DNA of 64,000 nt from positions 425,845,890 to 425,909,889 of the forward strand of contig NC_133658.1 of the NCBI RefSeq assembly GCF_037893015.1. Reading direction: 5' to 3'. Position 1 is the first letter of the stretch. Each line of letters opens with the position of its first letter. The notes under the pieces were generated by a model, which saw nothing but the letters and a program-made list of their open reading frames with translations, was not told the origin of the DNA and did no database searches. The stretch is from Macrotis lagotis. Its lineage: Eukaryota > Chordata > Mammalia > Peramelemorphia > Peramelidae. Position numbers and translations under genes: made by a program. Shown here piece by piece: positions 1-12,620 of the stretch.

Positions 1-1779
1 TTATGCAACCATAGTAACATTTACTCCAGCCTCAGACTTAGCCTTGCCTGCTTCAGCTTTCCCAGGAGACAGCTTTCAGAAGTGGCCATTCAGCCAAAAA
101 TGTTGTGCAAAGGGATTTGTATACAGAAATTTTTGGTTCTGCCACCACTGATCTATGTGACCTTGGGCAAGTCACTATCTAAGATGGAGATGATAATACT
201 TGTACTACTTTTCTTACCAGATTGTTGATAGTATGAATTTTTTAGTAATCCAAAATATAATGTAATGGCATATAATTCTTACTCCAAGGGAGGAATGGAA
301 AAGGGGAGACAGAGATTGGTGGATCCCTGCACTTCCAAAGTTCTTAGTTATAGTAGTGATAAAGCTAAAGGAGAGGTGAATCAGTTCAGGGTTGGAAAAA
401 TGAACAAATTAAAGCTTTTGTATTGATTAATACTAGGGTTGGACTACCCACTAGGGTTGGGTTTGTGAGAGGCTAACCTGGGTAAGACGGAGACACAAGT
501 TTGAAATTAGTAATTAATATATATCAGCTAAATTTATTATTCTTATTAGTAATAGTTAAGTATTTTATAAAATGTTTTATTGTTAGTTTTAGCAGATAAC
601 ATTCTAAAAGGGACAGGTGTTTTTAGGTTCAGAATAACCATGTGATTGAGTCCAGACTCAGCTATTTTTTGTGTAATCTTGAGCAAGTCACTAAAGTTCT
701 ATAATAATTCTATGCATATTATTACAGTAGCAAATTTACTGTAGCTGGGGATCCTAATAAATTCATCCTGCTCTATTGGTTGGTTTTGAAGCTTCACTTG
801 GTCACTTGCTTCTGGACATGTACCTCTGCCACCATTTCCCCTGACATTTATCCATTTGTTTGGCAAGCATTGATTGTGCTTCTTTGATGATACAAAGTGG
901 TGATACAAAGATGACTGATGCCTGGTACAAAGGTAGTATGATTCCTGCCCTCAAGGGTTTACACTCTGTTATAGTTATAATACATGTATAAATATAAAAA
1001 TAATAGAAGTTGGAAAGTGAAACAATAGTCCGAGGAAGATGAGGAAGAGCAAGGAAGGCTCCATGGAAGAGGTAATGCCTATACTCAGCCTGGAAGGCAG
1101 GAAAGAATGTCAGTAGCAAGATGTGGAGTAATTCCATTTCAACTCTGACAGATGGTTGTGTGTGAATGGTAGAGAGGTGTACTAAGTGGTCTAAGAACAT
1201 GATATCATATGAAATGAGGCCAGAAATTTAATTTAACAAGCACTTATTGTTAACACACATGTTATCCAAAGCATGGTGGAAACAAAAACAAGTAAGTCTC
1301 TTTCAGAGGACCTAGTTAGGGAAACCTATGTACACAGTTAAGAAAGTGTAAAATATTTGAATAGTAACTTTGGTACAGGAGAGTTAGCACCAACAACTGC
1401 CTAGAGGGAACAGGAAAGATCTAAGCACCCTGAGATCTTTCCTGATTCCCCTCCCCCTGCCCGCCCCTCCCAGTAGAGATGTTGCTTGGAGATAGTTGAT
1501 AACCTCAAATGTCAGGTTTGAGAAGCTGGGTTTGGAAGCAGAATATTTGATTTTAAGACCCAACTCCATATGAATCTGGGTATATAATTTCTTCTCCCTG
1601 GGACTCAGTTTCCTCATTTGTAAGGGGAGGGTCTTGAATTAGTTGATTTTTTAGCATTATGAGAGATATTGGTAAACAAAAATAACTTCCCAGTGAACAT
1701 GGCATACGCGTGATGTTTGAGTCTTTTATTTTGCTATGTTGCTTATATTTGGAACTGTTGGAGAGGCTATTTATTTATT

Positions 1780-2900
1780 CAGGATCATTACTTCTGAGTT
1801 GGAAGGGTCTTTGGAGGCCTTCACTTCCAATCCTAACCTGAGTTCCTTCTACAGAATTCCTGACAAATGACTGGTCATCTGACTGGTGCTGGAAGTCCTA
1901 AAGTGAGGCAATCCATTCCAGTCTAATTGCCTGCGAGTTTTTCTTTACTGAATCTCTCTCTCTTCTGTGCTTTCCACATGTGGCCAAACAATTAGCTATT
2001 TACCTTTGTCTGTGTCCCCAATGTCTTCTCTTCTCCAGGTTAAACATCCCTAATTCCTTCATTTGATCCCTTTCTAATATGAAATCTCCAGTCTTCTCAT
2101 CCTTCTGTTGACCTTCTTCAGAATGTGTTTCAACTAGTCTGTCTTTCTAAAATATGGCACCTAGAACTGAATACAGTGTTTCAAATATGCTGTGGTCTAG
2201 GACAGAGCCACCCCACATTTTGTTTCTCAATGTGGTCCATCAATCTTTAATGCTTTTTTTGGCTGCCAAGTCAGTCTGTGGACTTCTTTGGAGCCACAAA
2301 TCTTTTCATTTGACATTGTCTAGCCATGCCTACCCATTGTATTGTTGTGAAGTTGATTCAGATGTCGAACTGAACTTATCACTCTTAAATCTTATCTAAT
2401 TCAGTTTAAGCTTTTGTTCTGATTTGGTGAGATCCTTTTGGATCCCAACAATCATCATTATTAAAAATAATTGTAACTCACACATAGAACATTTTATGAT
2501 CTACAAAATGCTTTTCATTTAATCTTTGCAACAATCCTGCAAGAGAAGGGTTTTAATTGGCCCTATCACATGGCAGGAACCATACTACCTTTGTACCCTG
2601 ATCTTTCTGACTCGTAGTCTAGTGCTCTGTTTGTGCTTTTACTTCTCATCATTCATCCTGTAAGCTGCTTCTACTAGCTTTTGTCTCATATATAAATTTC
2701 ATGAGCATTCTGTCTTTAGCTTCATCTAAGTTACTGCTAAAAATACAGGACCTAGATCCCTAGAGCCTCCACAAGAATCCATTAATGGTCATTCTTTGGT
2801 CTAGTCTTTCAGTTTTGAATCCATTTAACTATACTGAGTACCAGCTGATATAGCTCCATGAATCATAGGGTTCATTGAGTGTTCTCAATAAGAAGCTCAA
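1780..2900 (+). repeat. CR1/L3-like LINE fragment
   Basis: Typical L3-type phrases: GAGTTGGAAGGGTCTTTGGA, GAGGCAATCCATTCCAGTCT, ATATGGCACCTAGAACTGAA followed by a TGTGGTCTAGGACAGAGCC-like segment. Old and interrupted. Confidence 0.55.
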
Positions 2901-3017
2901 GAGACTTTTTCAAATTCTTCCTTAAAATCTAAGTATACAATTATCTATAATATTTCTCTGATTTACTAAAGTTGTTATCATGTCAAAAAGAAAATGAAGT
3001 TAGTCTGTATGATCTGT

Positions 3018-3043
3018 TTTGTTGTTGTTGTTGTTGTTGTTGC
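3018..3043. repeat. (GTT)n microsatellite
   Basis: About eight GTT units in WDR25 intron. Confidence 0.9.
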
Positions 3044-3055
3044 TATTTTGGAACC

Positions 3056-3515
3056 AGACTTTTTTTGTCATCCTTCATAATCAAAGAAGACCAGGACATC
3101 AAGTGAATGATGATGTACATTATAATGATTAAAGTGAGGGGAAAGTTATGCAAGGACATAATCTCACTGCCTATTCCAGGAACTCAGTGGCCTCATGTTT
3201 AGGAAGTAGAACTTCTGGTCTAGTCTGAATAAATTGAAAGATCTTGGCCTTTTAGATATAGGTCTTTCCTATGTCATTGAGCACTGTAAAACCGCAGTAA
3301 AGACAGGCAGAGCATCAGTATAATATTTTTAACTATGATTTTATTGATCTAGAAAACTTCCAGTGAGAAAACTTGCTCTACCAATGCAGATTGTCACCTG
3401 CTTTAGACTTGTTTGGAGAGAACTGAGAGGCTGACTTGTTCAGAAATAGGAATCAAACCTGGGTTTTCCTGACTCTAAGGCAGTTCCTATCTCCTGTGTC
3501 ATGTTGCCTATCAAA
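3056..3515 (-). repeat. Probable composite SINE-like repeat, old
   Basis: TTTTTGTCATCCTTCATAAT, GAAGACCAGGACATCAAGTG and TTAAAGTGAGGGG resemble the body of the composite repeat at 51690, and AATCAAACCTGGGTTTTCCT resembles a tRNA-like half. Heavily diverged. Confidence 0.4.
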
Positions 3516-3605
3516 TAATTTGAAAAATTAATGTATTGTTGTCCCTTTTAAAAACATCTCCAGAGGAAGATTTCAAATAGGTATGACAGGAGTCTAATTT
3601 TGCTA

Positions 3606-3842
3606 TTGTTCAGTAGTGTTCACCTCTTGGGAATTCTGTACATCATACCATCCATGAAATTTTCTTAGCAAAGCTACTGGAAGAGTTTGCCATTTCCTTC
3701 TCCCAATAGATTAAAGCAAACAGAGGTTTAAGTCACATAGTTCAGAGTCACATAGCTAGTGAGTCACATAAGTCTGATTTGAACTCAGGTCTTCTGATGT
3801 CAGATCTTGTACTCTATTTCACTGAGCCATCAAGTTGCCTCT
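3606..3842 (-). repeat. Long SINE family (about 230 bp), old copy
   Basis: On plus it runs from a TGTTCAGT-like segment through TTGCCATTTCCTTCTCC, TTTGAACTCAGGTCTTC and GAGCCATCAAGTTGCC. The tRNA-like half is the same type as the short SINE, joined to a different tail. Six copies in this window share this layout. Confidence 0.7.
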
Positions 3843-4667
3843 AAGACTTTTAGCTACTCAGCCTTTCTGTGGCCTGGTCTTAATGAATAATCACTGCTTC
3901 TCTGTTTTTCACAAACCATTCCATTTATGTGTTTTAGAATTTCTCTGAGAATCAATCACTCACTGGAGTCTATACTTTTTGATTTCCATTTAAAAAGTAT
4001 GTGGGAGGATTAAACTATAGATTGACTTAGCTCTTCTCTATAAGATATTTTCTTGAACTGGTCTCTCAAACTCCTACTTTCACTACTAAGAATATCAAGG
4101 TGAAGTACTCTTTTCCTTCTTTTTCTTTTTGTCTTCCATTCAATGTATTGGTTCTTGTTCTTTGTTAGGCATTCATATCCTGTCTCTAAAATATTCTTCT
4201 TCCTATTGAAAAATATTCTTTTTTTCCACTATATATTTTTTTATTTTTGAATTTCTTCCAGTACTGAATGTACTCCATTCCTTATAATAGTCTCTTTAGT
4301 GAACCTTTGTTTAGTTAATTTAAATATATAAATATTTCATTTCAGAACTTGAAGGGAACTTGTCCCATAGGTTTAGTCTTCGAAGGGATCTTAGAGACCA
4401 TCTATCTTAACCTACTTGTTATTGTTCTTTTGTATTTTATATATGGAGAAATTGAGGCCAAGAGGATTGAAGTGACTTGTACAAGCTCATATAGGTAGTA
4501 AGTAGAAAATTCAATTTCAGTTCTGACTTCAGATTAAGTTCTCTTGCCTCTAGTTAGGCATCTCATTAATCTTCTCTACTGTCTGAATCACTGATGGCAG
4601 TATACTTGTGCTTGTGATGTGTAGTCTCAGCTAAACTTTGGAGATTGATTACATCAAGAAGGCCTGC

Positions 4668-4790
4668 TCATCCCTCCCTCTCTCTGCCTTCTCTCTCCTC
4701 CTTTTCCTTTCTTCTCTCTCTCTTCTCTCTCTTCCTTTCTTCATCTCCTTCTTTTCCTTCAACTTCTACCACTCCTCCTCCTCCTCCCAG
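4668..4790. repeat. Pyrimidine-rich low-complexity tract
   Basis: CT-rich run with few purines just before HAL1 copy A. The reading frame across it is a composition artefact. Confidence 0.8.
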
Positions 4791-4907
4791 TCTCATTCAA
4801 CATAGAAAGTTTAAACTTTTTCCAATCTGGACCAATTCATCTCTCCTTAGATAGCCTGGGGGCTCTACTCTCCCAGGAGCTACAGTATTTGTACCAGATA
4901 TAGTTTT

Positions 4908-7900
4908 TTCTTTTTATTTATTTAATATTTATTCTCATTTTGTACAAATAATGGTTTTTTTACATTAATAAAATATTCTTGTTTAAGAGTAAATGAAATA
5001 CCCCTCCCCCCATAAATATAGACTTGCTTGAGCAATAAAGTAAAGGGGAGAGAAAAAATTAAAATTAAAAAATATAATAGTAATAATTTTAGGTATGGCC
5101 AGGTGGCACAATGGACAGAGCACCAGCCCTGGAGCCACGAGCACCTGAGCCCATATCTGGCCCTGTACACCCAACAATCATCCAGCCATGTGACATGCAA
5201 GCCACCCAAACCCCACTGCACTGCAAAAACCAAAAAAGAAAAGACCCAAAGTAAAATAAAATAGTAATAATAGTAGGGGTGGCTGGGTGGCAGACAGAGC
5301 ATTGGCCCCTAGAGCCAGGAGCACCTGGGTCCAAATCTGGCCTCAGACACCCAACAGTCACCCTGCTATGTGGCCCCAGGCAGGCCACCTAGCCCCATTT
5401 GCCCTGCACCCCCCAAAAAATAAGAATAACAAAAAATGTGCTTGAGTCTTTGTTCCAACATCAACATCTCTGTCACGGGTGGATCACATTCTTTATGATA
5501 TGTCCATGGCAAAAGTTACTTCCATATTTTTCCACCATTGCCATTGCTGATCGCAACTCCCTCCTTTCATATTTCTCCACTACCATGTACTATATTTTCT
5601 CTCTCCTTTCACTCTGACTCTGCTGTAGGGTAGCTGAGTGGCACAGCAGACAGATCCCCAGCTCTGGGGCCAAGAGGCCTTGAGCCCCCATACCACCTCT
5701 TAGGCCCAGCATCCACCTGGTCCTATGGTCCAGGACAGGCCATCCAATCCCAGCCCCTTGCAAGAAGTAAAAAAGAAAATGTGTTATAACTGACCACTCT
5801 CCCCCCATGGTCCATCCTCTTCTCCATCTCTCACATCCCCCCATTCCCCCTGTCTCCTCTCTCTCCTTCTTATTCCAGATGCCTATACCCCACTGAGTAT
5901 ATATGCTGTTTCCTCTCCTAGCCACCTCTGATGAGAGCGAAGTTTCCCTCATTCCCCCTTACCTCCCCCTTTCCATATCATTGCAATAGCTCATTGTAAT
6001 AAAAAAAATCTTATTATGTGAAATATCTTGGCCTATTTCCCTTCTCCTTTTTCTTTCTCCCATTACATTTCCCTTTTTTTTCTATCAACTCCATTTTTAC
6101 ACCATATTTTATCTTTGAATTCTGCTTTCTCCTGTGATTCAACTATAAAAGCTCCCTCTACCTGCTCTATTAACTGAGAAGGTTCATATGAGTATTATCA
6201 ATGTCATTTTTCTATACAGGAATACATGTAGTTTATCCTTATTTTTCTATACAGGAATACATGTAGTTTATCCTCATTAAGTCCCTCATATTTTCCCCTT
6301 CTCCTCCAATCTCTATGCTTCCCCTGAGTCCTGTATCTGAAGATCAAACCTTCTGTTCAGCTCTGGCCATTCCAACAGGGACATTTGAAATTCCCCTGGT
6401 TCATTGAAAGTCCATCTTTTTCCCTGGAAGAGGACATTCAGCCTTGCTGGGTAGTTGATTCTTGGCTGCATTCTAAGCTCTTTTGCCTTCCGGTATATTA
6501 TATTCCAAGCCCTACGAGCTTCCAATGTAGTTGCTGCTAAGTCCTGTGTGATCCTGACTGCAGCTCTACAATATTTGAACTGTGTCCTTCTGGCTGCTTA
6601 TAATATTTTCTCTTTGACTTGGGAGTTCTGGAACTTGGCTATAATATTCCTAGGGGTTGGTTTTTTGGGATCTCTTTCTCGGGGGGGGGGGGGGCGGGGA
6701 ATCGGTGGATTCTCTCCATTTCTATTTTGCCCTCTGCTTCTAGAATATCAGGGCAATTTTCCTGTAGTAATTCTTTGAAAATGATGTCAAGGCTCTTTTC
6801 CTGATCATGACTTTCAGGTATTCCAATAATTTTTAAATTATCTTTCCTAAGTCTGTTTTCCATATCAGTTGTTTTTTCAATGAGATATTTCACATTTTCT
6901 TCTAATTTTTCATTTTTTTGGTTTTGAAGTATTGATTCCTGAATTCTGGTAAATTCATCTATCTCCCTGAATTCTATTCTTTGTCTGAAGGATTTGTTCT
7001 CCTCAGAGAGTTTTCTTATCTCTTTTTTCATCTGGCCAATTTTTCTTTTTAATGCATTCTTCTCTTCCATAACTTTTTGAACTGTTTTATCCATTTGACC
7101 TAAGCTGGTTTTTAGCATGCTATTTTCTTCAGCATTTTTTTGGATTTCCTTGACTAGGCTGCTGACTTCATTTTCATGTTTGTCCTGCATCTCTCTCATT
7201 TCTTTTCCCAGGTTTTTATTCTAACTCCCTCATTTGATTTTCAAAGTCTTTTTTTGAGCTCTGTCATAGCCTGAGCCCAATTTCTGTTTTTCTTGGAGTC
7301 TTTAGATGCAGGAGCTTGTGCTTCCTCATCTTCAGACTGAGTATTTTGATCCTTCTTGGGCTCATTTGCAAAATATTTCTCAATGGTGTTCCTCTTTTTT
7401 CCGTGCTTGCTCATTTTCCCAGGCTAAACCTGGTTTCGGGGTGCTTCTTGAGCTTTTGGGACACTCTCACAAGGGTCTCAGTATGTGAGGCTCTGTCCTC
7501 CCTTCTGGTCTGTGAATGACCATATGCGCCCCCCTGTCACGGGGCTGAGGTGGAGGGGGCCCCTGCTGTTCTATGGGGGGGCCCCTGCTGTTCTTTGGGG
7601 GGGCCTAGACTGCAATCAGTATCTGAATTTGGTCAGAGCCCCAGAGTCCTGTTCCAGGGGCAGAGGACAAAGCTCTGCAGTCTCTTTCTTCACTCCCCTC
7701 CCTAGGTTCAATGGGCTCATGCCCTGGAGGCTCCTGCTTACAGGCTCCGCCTGCTTTTGTTTCCTGGATCTGTGCCCTGAGTGGTTCCCCGCTGTTCCCC
7801 CAATTTGTGCCTGGTGCTCCTGGGGCATAGGTCAGGAGATTCCCCTACTGCTGTGAGCTGGGGCTCCCAGCGCCCTGGGGCTGCCTCCGGGAGGCTGCCC

Positions 7901-8086
7901 CTCCAACCCTGGGGGAGCAGAGCCTTTCCACTCTTTTCCAGATTACCTTGAGTAGGAGAACTGTTTCACTGAGTCCCTCTGTGGATTCTGTCTCTTGAAA
8001 GTTTAGTTAGAGTCCTTAGTTTATGAGTTTTATGAGAGAGCGCCTAAGACATGATCCTTTCTTGTCGCCATCTTGGCTCCACCCCC
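4908..8086 (-). mobile_element. HAL1-type (ORF1-only L1 relative) element, young copy A
   Basis: About 3.2 kb. Read on minus it has a 5' UTR beginning near GGAGCCAAGATGGCGACAAG, an L1-type ORF1 (7414-6313, broken), a roughly 1.4 kb 3' region with no reverse-transcriptase coding, and an A/T-rich tail at 4908-4925. Three SINE-like modules lie in the 3' region in antisense (about 5091-5236, 5275-5421, 5626-5775). Flanks CAGATATAGTTTT (4895-4907) and CAGACATAGTTTT (8087-8099) form a target duplication with one mismatch. ORF1 without ORF2 is the definition of HAL1 elements; assignment to a named subfamily needs a repeat library. Confidence 0.8.
6313..7414 (-). pseudogene. ORF1 of HAL1 copy A, frame-broken
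   Basis: ATG at 7414 gives MSKHGKKRNTIEKYF, then a Lys/Glu-rich coiled coil (SLVKEIQKNAEENSMLKTSL). The RNA-binding domain core RKDNLKIIGIPESHDQEKSL and a C-terminal domain with ARLNVLFQGKRWTFNEPGEF follow, ending at TAG 6315-6313. That order is the L1 ORF1p layout. Frames change near 7225 and at the G-run 6681-6695, so no full protein is made. Confidence 0.8.
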
Positions 8087-8339
8087 CAGACATAGTTTTG
8101 ACAACTGACTGACATTAGGTCTGCTCAAATTCAGAACTCAGTTGCTCAAGTGATCCACCATCCTCACCTTCTCCAGTAGCAGGGATTATAGGCAAAGGTG
8201 ATTATAATCTTTCCATCTTTTTCTGTTCTAAGAAAAGTCCCTATGGTGAAGGCTTGGAGCAAGAGGTACTGAAAGTAACCTGCTGAACATTACCCCTTGG
8301 CCGCAGAATTAACTTAGGTTGTGAGTTCAGTTTTGGAAA

Positions 8340-8705
8340 CAGAGCAGAATGTTTACTAGTCTCTGAGCTCTATGAAGAGGGAGTTTGCCAAGCACTTTTG
8401 TTTTTTAGGTTTTTGCAAGGCGATGGGGTTAAGTGGCTTGGCCAAGGCCACACAGCTAGGTAATTATTAAGTGTCTGAGGCCAGATTTGAACTCAGGGAC
8501 TCCTGACTCCAGGGCCGGTGCTCTATCCATTGCACCACCTAGCTGTCCCGCGTCTGCTAAGCATTTTGCTGTGTTCTATGACCTTTTTGAGGATATGAAC
8601 TATTTCTGATTAGATCTTTGTATCTTCCTTAGCACCTTGTACTATATATAGAACTCTCTCTATATAGTAAATCATTACTAAATGTTTGTTAAATGGATTA
8701 CCTTG
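8340..8705 (+). repeat. L2-like LINE 3' end, split by a SINE
   Basis: GAGCTCTATGAAGAGGGAG before the SINE at 8401, and CCTTAGCACCTTGTACTATA plus ACTAAATGTTTGTTAAATGG after it, match the general L2 3'-end pattern. Confidence 0.5.
8401..8549 (-). repeat. Short tRNA-derived SINE (WSINE/CORE-type)
   Basis: On minus it reads GCAGCTAGGTGG-like head, box-A-like TGGATAGAGCACCGG, B box GAGTTCAAATC, and tail CCTTGCAAAAACCTAAAAAA. Flanks TGCCAAGCACTTTTG and TGCTAAGCATTTTG look like a worn target duplication. It lies inside an L2-like 3' end. Confidence 0.9.
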
Positions 8706-8999
8706 TATGGACTGTGTCTTATGCAAATGATGTATCTTTTCCTCAGTATCCAGAATAAGGCTTTGCAATCACTAGCCACTTCAAGTGTCTATTGAATTTG
8801 AAACAGTCACCAAAGGAGCATACCTAGAATAATTGCTTTATTTTCTATTTTTGTGGGAATTCTTTCTTAATTTCTGCTGTTTTTTTTTATTTGAGTAGCC
8901 CTTATTAGCAAGTGGATGAAAACCTATTATATCTCTCTGGACCCAGAAAATGTTTCTTACCTATATTGCTTCTCTATCTTTCCATTTAATAAGATCATG

Positions 9000-9780
9000 T
9001 TTCATGGATGATGTGGTGTCTAGGCTATTTTGTTGTTCTTGTTGTTTTGTCAATTTATTTTGGTTCTTTAGAAAATGATGTCAAGTCTATATTGCTATCT
9101 ATCCTTTTATCCATTTTTCTACTTTAATAGTTTGTTTAATTAAATCAGATTGAGTTATTTGATATCTTCCTCTTATTTTGTCCTTTATTCTTATTTGTAT
9201 TGATTTTTATCTTTTTTTCTAAAAAACTAGTAGTGTGAATGAACATAAATTGAAAATTTGAAATGACACTCCAAATGGTATGACAAGTGATTGATTCCTC
9301 TAAAATATAATCAACTTATTTTTTCATGATGCTTTTTCTTGGCACGTGTGTTTAGCACCTTCCAAACTATTTTTGAATAAATTATTAATGATATATGTAA
9401 GCCATAAACTTTTGCCTCTTGTTTCTCATGCAAGTAACCAGCTTAATTTTCAGCTTTTTATCCAGTTCTTCATAGAATTGCTCCACTTATCCTCTGCACC
9501 CTGTGTCGATTACCAATGTTGTAATCTCCAATTATCTTCATAGTGGTCTTTCTGAAATGCCTGTCATAAACACTGTAATCTGAAGTGATCAAGTGTCCTA
9601 TGAAATGATGCCTTTGGGGCATATGATAAAACCTGCTCTGCCTTCTTTGTTTGCCTTCTATAGGGAATCTGTGAATTATTCTTTTATTGTGTTGCAACTT
9701 CCTTTGGTATATTGGTTTCATTTACAATGAAAAGGTCAAGATTAATATGATTCAGTTCTGTAGTACAGGAGATCTTAACA
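9000..9780. other. Unassigned AT-rich stretch, possibly LINE-derived
   Basis: On minus a short peptide MKIIGDYNIGNRHRVQRISG (about 9540-9480) and EQFYEELDKKLK vaguely recall RTE-type endonuclease text, but the order is unusual and the frames break. I cannot assign it. Confidence 0.2.
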
Positions 9781-10814
9781 AAAAAGTGAGAGTGATATTT
9801 CATTAATTTCTTTTGTGATACTGTATATTTTATTTTAGACACTTAAAATGTTAATTTGAGGAGTCTAGAGGCTTCACCAAATTGCTAAAGGGAGTCTAAA
9901 AAATTAAGAATCTCAAAGCAATTTGTCCCCTTCTTGGTCAGTAGACAAAGATCTCATGTTTAAAGTAACAGCTAAATGGTAAACTATTCTATATAATCTC
10001 CAGATTATTAATTTCCACATAATGATACAGAAATGGTAAACTGGAGGTAAATGATTCTGTCCCCAAGAGCACTACTATTCCAATGGTTCACTTAACTCAG
10101 CTCTTCTGATTCCATCCCTCTGAGAAGTTTGCCATCAGCACCTCATTAACAGAACAGTGCCAATGCCCCTCCTGTCAGGGTGTTTGCTAACAGCCAAATT
10201 AAATTAGCAAATGGGAAGAATCACAGAATTGTATAAAGAGGAAGCTGGCAGGCACCTCTGCCTGGGATTTTATCTTATGAGGAGAAAAAATGCCAAACAA
10301 GTGGTCTGTACTATAAACCTTTTCCCAGATAGTTCTGCTGCTTATTGGTGCCTAGTGGGATTTGTCATCTATTGATTTCTCATGGGAATAGAAACAAGAA
10401 ACAAAAATTATTTTTTGTTTACTTTTATTATTATTAAAGTGGTGCTCATTCTTTTGTAGAAATTTGTGCTCTCTGATGGCAATATACCAAATATCCTTTA
10501 TTTGCTAAAAATCATTTCTTTTTAAAATGCTTTATGGGTATCTTTTATTTTTATAACACCTACATTTACTAGCAGAGTCCTATCCCTTGGCCCTAACCTT
10601 CCAGAGAAGCCATTTCTAAGAACAAAGAATAAAAATGAGAAAGTAACAACAGTTTTGCAAAACTAACCCATTCATTGTCCAATTAACTAACCCATTCAAC
10701 TAACCCATTAAACATTATTTGAAATGTTTAACTCTCAGGATCTCTTACTTCTGCAAAGAAAGTGAAGTGCATTACATATCTTTTCTTTAAAACCATGCAT
10801 TGATCATTATAATT

Positions 10815-11065
10815 TAATGACATTGAATTTTGTTTGTTTTTTTATTTGTTATTCTTTACATTTACATTGTTGAAATCATGGTGTATATTATTTTCCTGGT
10901 TTTTGTTATTTTATTTTGCATTAATTTATCTAAACCTCTTGTATTGCATTCTTCATATTTATCTTTTCTTCCAGTGATGTTCAATTGCCTTGTGTGTTCC
11001 AACTTGTTTAGCCATTTTCATTTGATGAATGTTGTCTTTGTGTCTAGGTCTTTGCTGTTATAAGA
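10815..11065. repeat. Degraded L1-like fragment
   Basis: TTTACATTGTTGAAATCATG, AACTTGTTTAGCCATTTTCA and GTGTCTAGGTCTTTGCTGTT match the same repeat text as 15560-16290. Confidence 0.4.
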
Positions 11066-11551
11066 TTAGTGACCATAATTTTGGGGGATAAAAGTCAAAA
11101 GAACATTTCTAAAATGTTCAACAAATCAAGAATCCTTTATTATGCATTTACTGTGTGCTAGACAATGTGTAAAAGATGGTCTTCAAGGAGCTTATAATCG
11201 AATGGGAGAAATTCCATGCAAACAATTATTTATAACTGAGATATATACACAATAGATTGGAGATTACCTTAGAAGGCACTAAGGTTAAAGACTTCTTGAA
11301 AAAATTTCTTGTGAAAAGTGAGACTTTAGCTGAGACTTAAAGAAAGCAGCTAGGGAATACAGAAATTGAAGATAAAGGGAGAGAGAGCTCCAGGCATGTG
11401 GGGGATAGTCAGTGAAAATGTGCAGAGATGGGAGATGGCATATTATTTGATGGCTATTTGATGAACAGAAAGGAGACCAACATCACTGTATCAGAGTACA
11501 AGAAGAGAAGTAATATTCAAGACTGAAAAGACAGGAAGATGTCAGGTTATG

Positions 11552-11711
11552 GTTTTTTTTTGTTGTTTTGGTTTTATAGCAAGGCAGTGAGATTAAGTTA
11601 CTTGCCCAAGGTCACAGCTAGGTAATTTTTAAGTGTCTGAGGTAAGATTTGAACTCAGGTCCTCCTGATTCCAGGGCTAGTGCTCTATCGACTACACCAC
11701 CTAGCTGCCCC
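11552..11711 (-). repeat. Short tRNA-derived SINE
   Basis: Same family as at 8401, older by eye. Flanks AGATGTCAGGTTATG (11537) and AGACATCATATTATG (11713) are a degenerate target duplication. Confidence 0.88.
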
Positions 11712-12245
11712 AAGACATCATATTATGAAGAGACTTTTTAATTCCAAAGAGAACTTGTGAGCCTGGAAAAGTCACTTAACCAATAAAACTCTCATAAAAA
11801 TTCCCCAAAAGCAAAAACAAAGAGAGGATTTCATATTTTGATTCTGGAGGAAATAGGGAGCCATTGGATTTGATTGTATGGAATGGAAGGTGACCTGTAC
11901 TTTATTTGGGAAGATCATTTTGATGGCTAAGTTGAAGACAGACTTTGTGGGGTAGAGACTCAAGGCAAGGGAAGCCAACTGGATACTCTAATTGTGACAT
12001 CATAAGTTCTTGAGGTAGGGGGGTGGTAGTGACAGAAGAAAGAAGAGGACATATAAGAGATGTACCAGCATTGTAAGCATTAGAAGAAATCTTTAAAAAT
12101 CATTGAAATATTTTTCTAATTATGATTTGCAAATTTTATCATCTAGCTACTATGGAAACTGATTCTGCTTACCATTGACCACAGTTCATAAAATTTCAAT
12201 ATTGGAAGGGATTTTTACAGGTTATCTCATTCAGCTCAACATATA

Positions 12246-12295
12246 CCATGCATGAACACATAGAGATGCACCATGCATGAACACATAGAGATGCA
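12246..12295. repeat. 25-bp perfect tandem duplicate
   Basis: The unit at 12246-12270, starting CCATGCATGAACACATAG, is repeated exactly at 12271-12295. Confidence 0.95.
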
Positions 12296-12473
12296 ATTTC
12301 TAAATAAATAAAAATTTCTGAGTAAAGTATCAAAATCACACAAATATTTTCTGAGGTATGGGAATTGATGACTATAAATGAATAAAATAGAGATTAAGTT
12401 GTATAAATATGTATGAGGGACTAGAGGGTGCATGGAATGGAAGTCATCATCTGTTAAGATGTAATTGGCATAG

Positions 12474-12620
12474 GTGTGGCTAGGTGCAATGGATAGAGCA
12501 CTGGCCCTGGAGTCAGGAGTTCCTGGGTTCAAATCTGGCCTTAGACACTTAATAATTATGTAGCTGTGTGGCCTTGGGCAAGCCACTTAACCCCACTTCC
12601 TTGCAAAAAAACTTTAAAAA
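12474..12620 (+). repeat. Short tRNA-derived SINE with perfect 17-bp target duplication
   Basis: Plus-strand copy with GGGTTCAAATC B box and A-rich tail. The 17-bp repeat AGATGTAATTGGCATAG flanks it exactly at 12457-12473 and 12621-12637. It lies about 300 bp upstream of the WDR25 exon at 12928. Confidence 0.93.

Noticed and set aside
4645-4854. Ser/Leu-rich 69-codon frame
   Set aside because: Composition artefact of the pyrimidine-rich tract.
6639-7199. A host coiled-coil protein gene
   Set aside because: The same text occurs in three copies with target duplications and has the L1 ORF1 domain order, so it is a LINE remnant.
9470-9721. RTE-type endonuclease fragment
   Set aside because: The peptide hints are short, the order is odd and the frames break. 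I kept it only as unassigned sequence.
12474-12620. tRNA genes at the SINE heads
   Set aside because: The A and B box text belongs to tRNA-derived SINEs repeated many times here; no cloverleaf with a proper acceptor stem was found.
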